NCBI GenBank assembly: GCA_905182285.1 | Contig: CAJJAY010000004.1 | Coordinates: 1 to 51,884 of the forward strand | DNA from: an uncultured Amylibacter sp. | GTDB taxonomy: Bacteria; Pseudomonadota; Alphaproteobacteria; Rhodobacterales; Rhodobacteraceae | Direction: 5' to 3' | DNA: 51,884 nt | Shown: piece after piece, positions 26,137-35,013 of the stretch | Position numbering within the stretch: the stretch's first letter is position 1 | Layout of the letters: the number at the start of each line of letters is the position of its first letter | Made by a program: the position numbers and the translations under genes | Notes under the pieces: generated by a model | Database searches by the model: none | What the model saw: the letters and a program-made list of their open reading frames with translations, nothing else | What the model was told of the DNA's origin: nothing

Positions 26137-28602
26137 TTAGTCTAGTTTACGTTCAATTTCTTCTGTTTCAAAAATTTCTATTACATCACCGACACGTATG
26201 TCTTCATAGTTTTCAAAAGCCATACCACATTCTTGACCCATATGGACGTCTTTAACCTCATCTTTAAATCGTTTGAGTGTTTTTAATTTACCTTCATGAA
26301 TTACGACATCATCTCGCAATAACCTAACACCAGCCGCACGGCGAGCAAGGCCCTCAGTAACCTCACAACCACCAATTTTTCCAACACCGGTAATTTTGAA
26401 AACTTCTTTTATTTTAGCATACCCAATAAAGGTTTCTCTTACTTCTGCAGATAACAATCCAGACGCTGCTGCTTTAATATCATCAACTAAATCATAGATT
26501 ATTGAATAATAACGAAGTTCAACACCCTTTTGGTTTGCAGAAGCTCTAGCGGGTGCATTCGCTCGGACATTAAAGCCAATAATTGGAGCACCTGAAGCTT
26601 CTGCTAAAGTTACGTCTGATTCAGTTATCGCACCAACACCTGAATGAAGTACACTAACCCTAACTTCTTCATTTCCAATTTTCTCCATAGCTTGAACAAT
26701 AGCTTCTGTTGATCCTTGAACATCAGCTTTTACAACGATTGGAAGGACTGATACACTTTGATCTGCTTTGACCTTAGCCATTAATTGATCGAGAGTAGTA
26801 GCAGATCCAGCAGTGGCTTTTTTATCTTTTGCGGCTTGTAAGCGATAATCAGCAATTTCTCTTGCTTCAGCTTCAGATGTTACAACATTTAATACATCTC
26901 CAGCAGCAGGTGTACCATTTAAGCCTAACACTTCAACAGGTACAGATGGTTTAGCTTCAGTTACTGTTTTGCCTTGATCGTTTATTAAAGCTCTTACTTT
27001 CCCCCACTGTTCTCCAACAACAAATATATCACCTTTACGCAATGTTCCATTTTTAACCAAAACAGTAGCAACAGGCCCACGACCTGTATCTAATTTTGCT
27101 TCAATAACTGCCCCATGAGCAGCTCTATCTGGGTTTGCCTTTAATTCAAGTAGTTCTGATTGTAATGAGATTGCTTCTAATAATTCATCTAATCCAGTAC
27201 GCTTCAATGCAGAAATTTCAACATCTTGCACTTCACCTGACATTGCTTCAACAACTACTGAGTGCTGTAAAAGGTCTGTTCTTACACGCATTGGATCAGC
27301 AGCCTCATGGTCCATTTTATTAATTGCTATTATTAATGGTACATTGGCAGCTTTAGCATGTGCAATTGCTTCAATAGTTTGAGGCATTACACCATCGTTC
27401 GCAGCAACAACTAAAACTACTATATCAGTAACTTGAGCACCGCGGGCCCTCATTGATGTAAATGCTGCGTGCCCAGGTGTGTCTAGGAATGACAGTAACG
27501 TACCGTTTTCTGTGGTTATTTGATAGGCGCCGATATGTTGTGTGATACCGCCTGCTTCACCTGAAGCTACGTTTGTTTTTCGAAGTGCATCCAGCACTGA
27601 TGTTTTACCATGATCAACATGACCCATTATTGTCACTACTGGAGCGCGCGGTTTTAGGTCTTCAACGTTATCTTCAGCTAATTTTATAGCGTCTTCAACA
27701 TCTGCATCAGAAACACGCACAATTTTATGGCCAAATTCTTCAATAATTAATTCAGCTGTATCAGCATCTATCGTCTGATTTTGCGTTGCCATAATTCCAT
27801 TTGTCATAAGTGCTTTTACAACAGCAGCTGTTTTTTCTGCCATACGATTTGCTAATTCTTGAACTGTGATTGCTTCTGGGACCTGTACGTCACGTACAAC
27901 CTTTTCTCGTTCACCCATATTTTCGGCAGCCATCTTGCGGCGTTCACGATCTTGTTTTCGTTTTATTGAAGCTAGGGAACGTTGTCTATTTCCACCCCCA
28001 CCAAGTGCTTGGTTTATAGTAAGCTTACCTGATCGACGACGATCATCACCACCTTTTTGATTACGAGGTTGTGGTTTATTTTCTTTACGGGGAGCATCGT
28101 CCCTTTTGGGGGCAATACGATCTCCAGCTTCTGCCTTTAAGGCTGCTGCTTGTGATGCTGCAGGATCATCCTCAGGAATTGGCTTTTCAGCTTTTACCTT
28201 TTTAGGTGATAGTGTTTCAGCGGGTTTCTTTTTATCTTCCAAAATTTGGCGGGCTTTTTCAACACGTTCTTCCTCAACGCGTTCTTTTTCATCTCTAACT
28301 TTACGTCTTTCAGCTCTTTCAGCTTCACGAGATTTTGTTTCAGCTTCTTCTCGTGCTTTTCGGTCATTTTCTTGAGCTGCTGCTGCCATTAAAGCTTTCT
28401 TACGTCTATCAAGCTCTATATCAGACACGCCAGCTGGACGCGGCCCACCAGAAGCATCTGCACCACCTTTTCCTGGCACTATTACACGCTTTCTTTTTTT
28501 CTCAACAACAACAGATTTACTGCGTCCATGAGAAAAGCTTTGCTTTACGTGGCCTGGCCCAGAACTATTGCGCAGTCCTAATGGTTTTTTATCGTCACTC
28601 AT
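26137..28602 (-). CDS. infB: Translation initiation factor IF-2
   Basis: GTPase that brings fMet-tRNA to the 30S subunit. 821 aa. The N-terminal ~240 residues are low-complexity, rich in Lys, Arg and Glu with coiled-coil character (roughly 65-140). The G domain starts near 322: G1 GHVDHGKT at 327-334, switch I with [12 protein letters not shown]3 DTPGHAAF, and G4 NKMD. Domains II-IV follow with the IKADVQGS block and C-terminal [18 protein letters not shown]. The N-terminus opens with the small IF2-associated motif ([11 protein letters not shown]), typical of Alphaproteobacteria. Ends the rimP-nusA-ylxR operon. Confidence 0.98.
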   Translation of the reverse strand: MSDDKKPLGLRNSSGPGHVKQSFSHGRSKSVVVEKKRKRVIVPGKGGADASGGPRPAGVSDIELDRRKKALMAAAAQENDRKAREEAETKSREAERAERRKVRDEKERVEEERVEKARQILEDKKKPAETLSPKKVKAEKPIPEDDPAASQAAALKAEAGDRIAPKRDDAPRKENKPQPRNQKGGDDRRRSGKLTINQALGGGGNRQRSLASIKRKQDRERRKMAAENMGEREKVVRDVQVPEAITVQELANRMAEKTAAVVKALMTNGIMATQNQTIDADTAELIIEEFGHKIVRVSDADVEDAIKLAEDNVEDLKPRAPVVTIMGHVDHGKTSVLDALRKTNVASGEAGGITQHIGAYQITTENGTLLSFLDTPGHAAFTSMRARGAQVTDIVVLVVAANDGVMPQTIEAIAHAKAANVPLIIAINKMDHEAADPMRVRTDLLQHSVVVEAMSGEVQDVEISALKRTGLDELLEAISLQSELLELKANPDRAAHGAVIEAKLDTGRGPVATVLVKNGTLRKGDIFVVGEQWGKVRALINDQGKTVTEAKPSVPVEVLGLNGTPAAGDVLNVVTSEAEAREIADYRLQAAKDKKATAGSATTLDQLMAKVKADQSVSVLPIVVKADVQGSTEAIVQAMEKIGNEEVRVSVLHSGVGAITESDVTLAEASGAPIIGFNVRANAPARASANQKGVELRYYSIIYDLVDDIKAAASGLLSAEVRETFIGYAKIKEVFKITGVGKIGGCEVTEGLARRAAGVRLLRDDVVIHEGKLKTLKRFKDEVKDVHMGQECGMAFENYEDIRVGDVIEIFETEEIERKLD

Positions 28603-28630
28603 TCGTAATCACCTTTCTGTGCTGATTGTA

Positions 28631-29233
28631 TCAGCTTTTGTCCAATTTGCGAATACCTGCAAGCCTGGAAGCTTCACAGCGAACTTTTTTAGTAAGCCCA
28701 CCACCTGTCAGCGCCGCGTGTATCGCATAGTCTCGTCCAAATGCCAAACCCAATTCTTTTTGATTCAAGCATTTAAAATATACATTTTTTCCTTCTGGAG
28801 ATCTAAGTTTTCCTAATTGTCTCTCTGAGCCATCACTTGCTTGAATTAAGATTTGAGCTTTCCCAGATATTAAAGCACCTTTAACAACCTCAAAGCCACT
28901 AACGACTTGACCGCCACGACGAGCTAAAGAAATTGTATCAATTACTTTTTTAACCAATAAATTTTCTATAAGCTCTAAAAGGTTGTCTGGAATTGTTGCT
29001 TGTACTTTTGCCGCTCGTGAAAATAAATTTTTATTTATAGCTTCTAGCAAACATTCTGATTTTGCGCTTATCCAAATTCCACGGCCTGGTAGTTTTTCTG
29101 ACAAATCAGGCGTAACCACGCCTTTAGGGCAAAGAACAAAGCGTATGAGCTCTTCTTTTGGGTGTGAACTGCCAAGCACAATACATTTGCGCTCAGGTTC
29201 AGTGTTGCGTTTGGTTCGAATGCCTCTTGTCAC
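28631..29233 (-). CDS. ylxR: YlxR (DUF448) protein with L7Ae-like C-terminal domain
   Basis: RNA-binding protein of 200 residues between nusA and infB. The N-terminal YlxR domain (about 10-90) has ERKCIVLGSSHPKEELIRFV and PGRGIWISA. The C-terminal half (about 95-190: ISLARRGGQVVSGFEVVKGALISGKAQILIQASDGSE) looks like the L7Ae/L30e RNA-binding fold. This two-domain form is common in Alphaproteobacteria; many Firmicutes have the domains on two genes (ylxR and ylxQ). YlxR has been linked to RNase P or to expression control in some bacteria; not known here. Start is GTG 29233, with no good ribosome site. Confidence 0.9.
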   Translation of the reverse strand: MTRGIRTKRNTEPERKCIVLGSSHPKEELIRFVLCPKGVVTPDLSEKLPGRGIWISAKSECLLEAINKNLFSRAAKVQATIPDNLLELIENLLVKKVIDTISLARRGGQVVSGFEVVKGALISGKAQILIQASDGSERQLGKLRSPEGKNVYFKCLNQKELGLAFGRDYAIHAALTGGGLTKKVRCEASRLAGIRKLDKS

Positions 29234-29257
29234 AAGAAATATCTAAGACCTGAAACA

Positions 29258-30886
29258 TCAGGCCTCAGCCCCCTCTTTACCAGGTTCAGCATTTGCGGCT
29301 TCAGCGGCCGCTGCATCCTCTGCTAGTTGCTCTTCTGTAACCCAGCCAATCTGCAATCTAGCTCGCATAATCATGTCTTGAGCTTCTTGAATATTAACTT
29401 CAAAACTTTCCAGTACTCCATCATCTTTATGTCGCTCTCCATTAACAGTTGTATAACCACCTGCTAATTCCCAGTCTGCACAGGTAGCGAAATCTTCTAA
29501 AGATTTAACATCATCTTTGCCTAAAGCGACTAACATTTGTGGAGATAGACCTTCAAAATCAATTAAATCCTGAGCAACACCTAATTCGCGCGCTTCCGCA
29601 ATAGATTTTGCATTGATTTCTTCTAGGCTTTCTCTTGCACGAGCTTGCAGTTCACTTACTGTGTCTTGATCAAAACCTTCAATCATAAGCAATTCGTCAG
29701 TTTCCACATATGCAACTTCTTCTAAACTTGAAAAACCCTCTGATACTAACAATTGGGCTACAACTTCATCAACATTCATTGTATCCATAAATAATTGAGA
29801 TCGTTCTTCAAATTCTTTTTGACGTCTTTCTGACTCATCAGTTTCTGTCATAATATCTATGTCTAGCCCAGTTAATTGAGAAGCTAACCTTACGTTTTGA
29901 CCACGACGGCCAATTGCAAGGGATAATTGTTCATCTGGAACAACAACCTCAATACGCTCAGCATCTTCATCAAGTACAACTTTACTTACTTCAGCTGGTT
30001 GTAGAGCATTAACTAAAAAAGTTGGTGCATCTTCGTTCCATGGAATGATATCAATTTTCTCTCCTCCCAATTCATTTACTACAGCTTGTACACGCGATCC
30101 CCTCATGCCCACACATGCTCCAACAGGATCAATAGAATTATCAAAAGAAATGACACCAATTTTCGCTCTAGATCCTGGATCACGCGCGACAGCTTTAATT
30201 TCAATTATACCATCATAAATCTCAGGTACTTCCATTTTAAATAACTCAGCCATAAACTCTGGTGCTGTTCTTGAAAGAAAAACCTGAGGACCGCGCATTT
30301 CGGAGCGAACTTCCTTAATGTAAGCACGGATTCTGTCACCATTTCGAAACATCTCACGATTGACGAGTTGGTCGCGACGACATACAGCTTCGCCACGTCC
30401 CACATCAACTATTACATTTCCATATTCTACACGCTTAACGAGTCCGTTTATTATTTCCCCTTGGCGATCTTTAAATTCTTCGTATTGTCGATCTCGCTCA
30501 GCTTCTCTTACTTTTTGTAATATTACCTGTTTTGCTGATTGAGCACCAATTCGCCCAAAGTCCATAGGTGGTAATTTATCAATAATCAAATCCCCTACAG
30601 ATGGATCTTCTTTGTGTGCCTTTGCCTCTTCTACAGTCATCTCTGTATACATATTTTCAGCTTCAGTACCCTCAACGACCACACGCACACGTGTCATCTC
30701 TAGTTCACCAGATTTACGATCAATAAATGCGCGGATATCTAGTTCTGCACCATATTTTGATTTGGCTGCCTTTGCATAAGACTCTTCCATAGCTTGTAAA
30801 ACTAAATCTGGATCGATCATTTTTTCACGAGCAACTGAATCTGCGATTTGCAAAAGCTCTAGACGGTTAGCACTAGTAATGGCCAT
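29258..30886 (-). CDS. nusA: Transcription elongation/termination factor NusA
   Basis: Binds RNA polymerase and nascent RNA; acts in pausing, termination and antitermination. N-terminal polymerase-binding domain (1-125), S1 domain (about 135-200: GLVKRVEYGNVIVDVGRGEAV), KH1 and KH2 (PVGACVGMRGSRVQAVVNELGGEKIDI; AIGRRGQNVRLASQLTG), then two helix-hairpin-helix acidic repeats at about 370-430 and 440-515. 542 aa. rimP ends 3 bp upstream. Also a plausible regulator of its own operon through the leader hairpins ahead of rimP. Confidence 0.97.
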   Translation of the reverse strand: MAITSANRLELLQIADSVAREKMIDPDLVLQAMEESYAKAAKSKYGAELDIRAFIDRKSGELEMTRVRVVVEGTEAENMYTEMTVEEAKAHKEDPSVGDLIIDKLPPMDFGRIGAQSAKQVILQKVREAERDRQYEEFKDRQGEIINGLVKRVEYGNVIVDVGRGEAVCRRDQLVNREMFRNGDRIRAYIKEVRSEMRGPQVFLSRTAPEFMAELFKMEVPEIYDGIIEIKAVARDPGSRAKIGVISFDNSIDPVGACVGMRGSRVQAVVNELGGEKIDIIPWNEDAPTFLVNALQPAEVSKVVLDEDAERIEVVVPDEQLSLAIGRRGQNVRLASQLTGLDIDIMTETDESERRQKEFEERSQLFMDTMNVDEVVAQLLVSEGFSSLEEVAYVETDELLMIEGFDQDTVSELQARARESLEEINAKSIAEARELGVAQDLIDFEGLSPQMLVALGKDDVKSLEDFATCADWELAGGYTTVNGERHKDDGVLESFEVNIQEAQDMIMRARLQIGWVTEEQLAEDAAAAEAANAEPGKEGAEA

Positions 30887-30889
30887 GGT

Positions 30890-31441
30890 TTATTCCTCTT
30901 CTGTTTCTATGTCGTCGAAATCACTTTCAACTATATTCGCGCGGCCTTTTTGAGATGCGGCCACTAATTCATCACTTAAAATTAACTTTGCATCAGATAG
31001 CCATTCAAAATCTAAGCCTATTGTTCCCTGAGGAATTTCAATCAGCACATCATTACCATCAATGCCGCGAGATATGCCCTTAAAGCGACGCTGGCCATCT
31101 ATTAACTCTGATGTTTCTACTTTAATTTCAAAACCATCCCAAACTTGAAAATCTTTTAATCTTGTAAGAGGTCTGTCCATTCCTGGACTAGATACTTCTA
31201 ATGCATATTCTGCTTCGATAGGATCTTCTACATCTAATACTGCACTTACCTCTGTTGATATTTTTGAACAATCATTAACATCAATACCACCATTTGGTTT
31301 ATCTGCCATTATCTGTAATGTTGTTGCTTTTCCTGACATTAAGCGGATTCGTACAAGTTCATAGCCTAAATCTTCAATTATAGGCTGAACAATACTTGCC
31401 ATTCGTTTATCTATAGCTGATTTTGCAATTAGATCTGACAT
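30890..31441 (-). CDS. rimP: Ribosome maturation factor RimP
   Basis: Needed for 30S subunit assembly. N-terminal domain with [19 protein letters not shown], then [37 protein letters not shown], the family hallmark, and an Sm-like C-terminal domain. I start at ATG 31441 (183 aa, MSDLIAKS). The frame continues upstream through the terminator hairpin to another possible start at 31468, but that extension is simply the hairpin and its T-run translated. First gene of the rimP-nusA-ylxR-infB operon. Confidence 0.95.
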   Translation of the reverse strand: MSDLIAKSAIDKRMASIVQPIIEDLGYELVRIRLMSGKATTLQIMADKPNGGIDVNDCSKISTEVSAVLDVEDPIEAEYALEVSSPGMDRPLTRLKDFQVWDGFEIKVETSELIDGQRRFKGISRGIDGNDVLIEIPQGTIGLDFEWLSDAKLILSDELVAASQKGRANIVESDFDDIETEEE

Positions 31442-31452
31442 TTTTCTCACAT

Positions 31453-31475
31453 AAAAAAACGGGCTCACGGCCCGT
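31453..31475 (-). terminator. Intrinsic terminator (attenuator) ahead of rimP
   Basis: On the minus strand: ACGGGC, a 5-nt loop, GCCCGT, then T7 (the T run includes the last stem base). It ends 11 bp before the rimP ATG. No gene on this strand ends upstream, so the terminator sits in the leader of the rimP operon and should act as an attenuator. Confidence 0.75.
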
Positions 31476-31488
31476 CGTAAATTTCGAT

Positions 31489-31517
31489 GGAAGGTTAGGG
31501 TGGAAGCTAACCTTTCC
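31489..31517 (-). promoter_or_regulatory. Upstream stem-loop in the rimP leader
   Basis: GGAAGGTTAG pairs with CTAACCTTTCC (one bulged base) around an 8-nt loop, 13 bp upstream of the terminator stem. Together they make a two-hairpin leader. It could be a protein- or ribosome-sensing element or an antiterminator partner; no known riboswitch was recognised. Confidence 0.5.
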
Positions 31518-31628
31518 GGTATAAAAAATTACCTACAGATATAATTTGCAAAGTGCAAGTAGATTCGATTTAAGTATTTTACTTATATTTTTAAAACCCT
31601 AGAATATAACTCAAACTGTAATCATCTA

Positions 31629-31692
31629 AATTGAAAGTCCTGTTATGGAAAATCAAATTTCTAAATTTTTTTATCTAACAGGACTTTCAATT
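31629..31692 (+). repeat. 17-bp perfect inverted repeat over the AI-2E-family gene start
   Basis: Arms 31629-31645 and 31676-31692 are perfect inverse copies (core TTGAAAGTCCTGTTA), separated by 30 bp. The left arm ends on the first base of the ATG at 31645; the right arm encodes residues 11-16. In RNA it would fold into a strong hairpin holding the ribosome site and start. See findings. Confidence 0.85.
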
Positions 31693-32682
31693 ATGATCGT
31701 TTGGTTACTGTTTATTGGACAGTCAATATTATTACCAATCATTTTAGGTATTCTAACAGTATATATTTTAATAACGGCGTCTGATGCTATTTCACGTTGG
31801 CCTATGATGGATATTTTCCCCTCAATAGTGCATCGGTTAATAGTTTTATTAATTTTTATCGCAATTGTAGCCCTCATTTCATTAATGGTTTCAAACAATA
31901 TAGAATACATTTTGTCTCAACTACCAATTTATCAAACTAATTTACAAATTGTGGTAAATAACCTCGCTACAAGTTTTGGTTTAGATAATGTCCCAAGTAT
32001 TGATAAATTAATAGCTAATTGGTGGAGTAATATAGACATTCAAACATATGCTTTTCGAGCATTTGGTTCTATTTCCTCGATAGGGTCTGTATTATTCATG
32101 ACTGCGCTTTATACAGGGTTTTTACTTTCTGAAGCTAGTAATTTCAGAGAAAAAATATCTAAAGCCCTAAAGAGTGATGCATCACAAGCTTTAGAAATAA
32201 TTTCAAAAGTGAATAATAGAATTGGTATTTATTTAACCATTAAAACTATTATTAATATAATTTTAGCATCTGTTTCATTTTTAATAATGTGGTTAATGGG
32301 CATTGATAGTGCTGTTTTTTGGGCAGTTATGATTGGGTTTCTAAATTACATACCATATGTTGGTTCTGCCATAGGTGTTGGATTTCCTGTTGGGTTAACA
32401 CTGGCACAATTTGGATCGCTGCATTGGGCGATTTTAGCTTTAGTTTTGCTGATGGCAGTGCAAACGTTTGTTGGTAATATACTAGAACCTAAAATGATTG
32501 GAAAATCTGTAAACTTATCAAGTTTTGTCGTCTTAGTTGCTTTAGTATTTTGGACAGCTATTTGGGGGCTACCTGGAGCAATTTTATCAATTCCATTAAC
32601 GTCTGTTTTGGTAATTTTATTAGCTGAAAACCAAGCAACTAGACCTTTAGCAGTTATGTTCACTGCAGATGGAGATCTCTGA
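31645..32682 (+). CDS. AI-2E family transporter (PerM/YdiK type)
   Basis: Multi-pass inner-membrane protein of the AI-2E/UPF0118 family; members include autoinducer-2 exporters but also Na+/H+ antiporters and many of unknown substrate. 345 aa, about 7-8 membrane segments. The family core is present: PIILGILTVYIL near the start, the central soluble loop, GFLNYIPYVGSAIG, GNILEPKMIGKSVNLS and FWTAIWGLPGAILSIPLT. Start ATG 31645 keeps the first helix whole; an in-frame ATG at 31693 has a better-spaced AGGA but would cut that helix. The LysR gene starts on the next base after the stop. Confidence 0.88.
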   Translation: MENQISKFFYLTGLSIMIVWLLFIGQSILLPIILGILTVYILITASDAISRWPMMDIFPSIVHRLIVLLIFIAIVALISLMVSNNIEYILSQLPIYQTNLQIVVNNLATSFGLDNVPSIDKLIANWWSNIDIQTYAFRAFGSISSIGSVLFMTALYTGFLLSEASNFREKISKALKSDASQALEIISKVNNRIGIYLTIKTIINIILASVSFLIMWLMGIDSAVFWAVMIGFLNYIPYVGSAIGVGFPVGLTLAQFGSLHWAILALVLLMAVQTFVGNILEPKMIGKSVNLSSFVVLVALVFWTAIWGLPGAILSIPLTSVLVILLAENQATRPLAVMFTADGDL

Positions 32683-33588
32683 TTGGATCGAATGGCTGAA
32701 ATGGAAGTATTTGTTGCTGTTATTGATAATGGTGGATTCACTGGTGCGGCAAATAAATTAAGACTTTCTAAGTCATCAGTATCAAAGCATGTAACAAATC
32801 TAGAATCTAGACTTGGGGTAACACTGTTAAATCGCACTACAAGAAATGTAAGCGCTACAGAAATTGGTATTAGCTATTATAAAAAATGTGTTAAATTTAT
32901 TGAACAAATCCGAGATGCTGATTTGTCTGTTTCTGCAATGCAATCTGAAGCACAAGGAACTTTACGTGTGTCTGCTTCTTCTGACTTTGGATCAAGCCAC
33001 TTGATGAATTGTATAACACCTTTTCTAAAACAGCACTCAAAAATAAAAATACATTTAACCTTAGACAACCGATTTGTTGATCTAGTCTCTGAAGGTTTTG
33101 ACGTTGCTATTCGAATTGGTAATTTATCTGATAGCTCTTTGCGGGCAAGAAAAATCTCAACAACAAAATTAGCAATTATTGGATCAAAAGATTATTTGAA
33201 AATGAAAGGCACCCCTTCTATAGCCGATGACCTTTCTGATCACCAACTGCTTAATTATTCTCTTGATAAAAATAATGGCTTTTGGCGTATTCCACTTTTT
33301 GACGGAGAAGAGCGTCAATTTCGTGGAAGAAATAATTTAACTGTTAATGATGGTAAGTCATTAATGCTTGCTGCTGAAGCAGGTTTAGGTTTGGCTTATT
33401 TGCCATGTTTTATATATGGTGAAAAAGTAAAAGATGGTACACTACAAAAAATATTAACAGAATTAGTTCTACCAGAATTAGGTGTCTATATAGTTTATCC
33501 ACCTTCTGAATATATATCACCAAAATTAAGAGTTTTTATAGACTACCTAATTCAGCACTTTAAAGGTTTAGGAAATGAAACTTGGTAA
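32683..33588 (+). CDS. LysR-family transcriptional regulator
   Basis: 301 aa. The winged helix-turn-helix is at residues 5-62 (MEVFVAVIDNGGFTGAANKLRLSKSSVSKHVTNLESRLG) and the effector-binding periplasmic-type domain follows at about 90-295. It belongs to the group that starts MDRMAEMEVFV, often local regulators of neighbouring genes. The TTG start follows the permease stop without a gap and has GGAGA 7 nt upstream, within the permease gene. The effector and target are not shown by the sequence; the permease is a guess only. Its stop TAA abuts the stop of the convergent GNAT gene. Confidence 0.88.
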   Translation: MDRMAEMEVFVAVIDNGGFTGAANKLRLSKSSVSKHVTNLESRLGVTLLNRTTRNVSATEIGISYYKKCVKFIEQIRDADLSVSAMQSEAQGTLRVSASSDFGSSHLMNCITPFLKQHSKIKIHLTLDNRFVDLVSEGFDVAIRIGNLSDSSLRARKISTTKLAIIGSKDYLKMKGTPSIADDLSDHQLLNYSLDKNNGFWRIPLFDGEERQFRGRNNLTVNDGKSLMLAAEAGLGLAYLPCFIYGEKVKDGTLQKILTELVLPELGVYIVYPPSEYISPKLRVFIDYLIQHFKGLGNETW

Positions 33589-34278
33589 TTAAGGTTTAAG
33601 CCTATAGTGATAATATCCAACTTCTGACATTCCTATACTGAGATAAAGATTTCTAGCTGGAATGTTGTCTTTAACAGAAACAGCAGAAATGAATTTAGCT
33701 CCGTTTGTTGATGCCCAAACATTTATTTGCTGCATAATTTTTTTAGCAAGACCTTCCCGGCGATATTCTTTTAAAACCTCAAGGGCGTGAAACATTGCTA
33801 TATCATTATGAATAGCCACAAAAGCAACAGCTTTATTATCAATCAATATAAAAGTCTTTGATACTTTTGTGCGTTTCATTATATTTAAGCGAGCGCTGCT
33901 AACGCCACCATTGAGCCAAATGCGCTTCATGATTGTATTTGGCTTTGAATGAAAAACTCCTTTAATTGATTTATCTATTAAACTGATTGGTGAACAAAAA
34001 ATTACCACTGGATCAATTAAATCATAGCCTAATTTATCTAATTTATGATCTAAAACACTATCATTTTCTCTGATCATAAATAGATAGTTTTGGCTAAGAG
34101 CTTCCATCATTTTTTCTGCATTTTTTATATTGGCTTGAGGATCAAGCTGTAAAGTTGCTGAAACTCTCTTTCCTCCACCTAACCCATTCTTAACTAGCCA
34201 ACCTTGGTTTACTTGAATAGATGCAGATGGCCATGTGTAATCTATTGTTTCATATAATGTTTTGATACTAGGCGTCAT
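33589..34278 (-). CDS. GNAT family N-acetyltransferase
   Basis: 229 aa. The C-terminal half carries the GNAT fold: AVAFVAIHNDIAMFHALEVLKEYRREGLAKKIMQQI, with R-R-E-G-L-A as the acetyl-CoA pyrophosphate loop, then VKDNIPARNLYLSIGMSEVGYYHYR, the usual closing strand. The N-terminal 120 residues are less conserved. Substrate unknown. Its ATG overlaps the CinA-like gene by 4 bp (ATGA), so the two are translated together. Confidence 0.85.
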   Translation of the reverse strand: MTPSIKTLYETIDYTWPSASIQVNQGWLVKNGLGGGKRVSATLQLDPQANIKNAEKMMEALSQNYLFMIRENDSVLDHKLDKLGYDLIDPVVIFCSPISLIDKSIKGVFHSKPNTIMKRIWLNGGVSSARLNIMKRTKVSKTFILIDNKAVAFVAIHNDIAMFHALEVLKEYRREGLAKKIMQQINVWASTNGAKFISAVSVKDNIPARNLYLSIGMSEVGYYHYRLKP

Positions 34279-35000
34279 GATAAATTAAATTTAGAACGAA
34301 CTTCTTTTTCAACAACTAAAACTAAATCTTTCTCAGTCGATCTAATAACAATATTAGCACCATATTTTTTTTCTTCATAAAAAGGGTATGACCCAATTGA
34401 TACATCAGGAAAATTATTTGCTATTATTCCTAATGGTTCAGCAATTCGGCTCTCTGGTAGGTCAACTCTAACAGTTGAACTAATCATTTCTGCACCTCTT
34501 TTTAATTTTGGTAATAACCACTCAATCATACAGTTAAACACACTTGGAACCCCTGCCATTACATGTACGTTTTCCATAGAAAAGCCTGGTGCTTTTGAGA
34601 TTATGTTATCGATTAAAATAGCACCATTTGGTATTCTAGCCATCCGTAATCGTGCGGGAGTAAGGTCATCAATCCCATTTTCATAATTTGTAGCTAAGAT
34701 AAGTTTAGCATCTTCACGAACATCTATTTCAACACCAAAAGCGTTAGCAATACAATCTGCCGTAATATCATCATGAGTTGGTCCTATGCCACCACTTGTG
34801 AAAACATAATCATACTTTTTTCTAGTTTCGTTAACAGCAACTATGATCTCTGTAGGATTATCAGAAATAACCCTAACCTCTGATAAATTTATGCCATGAT
34901 TTGTTAGCTTTCCAGCCAGATTGAACATATTTGCGTCTCTTGTACGCCCCGATAAAATTTCATCACCTATTACTATCATTGCAGCGGTTGGATTGGTCAT
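34275..35000 (-). CDS. CinA N-terminal/MoaB-like domain protein (COG1058)
   Basis: Single-domain protein of 241 aa with the molybdopterin-binding-like fold: VIGDEILSGRTRDAN at residues 11-25, DYVFTSGGIGPTHDDITADCIA near 65-86, and KAPGFSMENVHVMAGVPSVF. CinA family members act in pyridine-nucleotide salvage (NMN deamidase is the missing C-terminal part) or as ADP-ribose pyrophosphatases; the stand-alone N-terminal form common in Alphaproteobacteria has no firm role. Divergent from sfsA with only 13 bp between the two starts. Confidence 0.87.
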   Translation of the reverse strand: MTNPTAAMIVIGDEILSGRTRDANMFNLAGKLTNHGINLSEVRVISDNPTEIIVAVNETRKKYDYVFTSGGIGPTHDDITADCIANAFGVEIDVREDAKLILATNYENGIDDLTPARLRMARIPNGAILIDNIISKAPGFSMENVHVMAGVPSVFNCMIEWLLPKLKRGAEMISSTVRVDLPESRIAEPLGIIANNFPDVSIGSYPFYEEKKYGANIVIRSTEKDLVLVVEKEVRSKFNLS

Positions 35001-35013
35001 TTATATATTCCTT

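Noticed and set aside
28106-28375. Open frames on the plus strand opposite infB (also opposite nusA, secA and dnaJ)
   Set aside because: They arise from codon bias of the real genes, have no family resemblance and no ribosome sites.
29213-29222. GGTTCGAA resembling a tRNA T-arm
   Set aside because: It lies inside the ylxR coding region and no cloverleaf surrounds it. No tRNA was found anywhere in the window.
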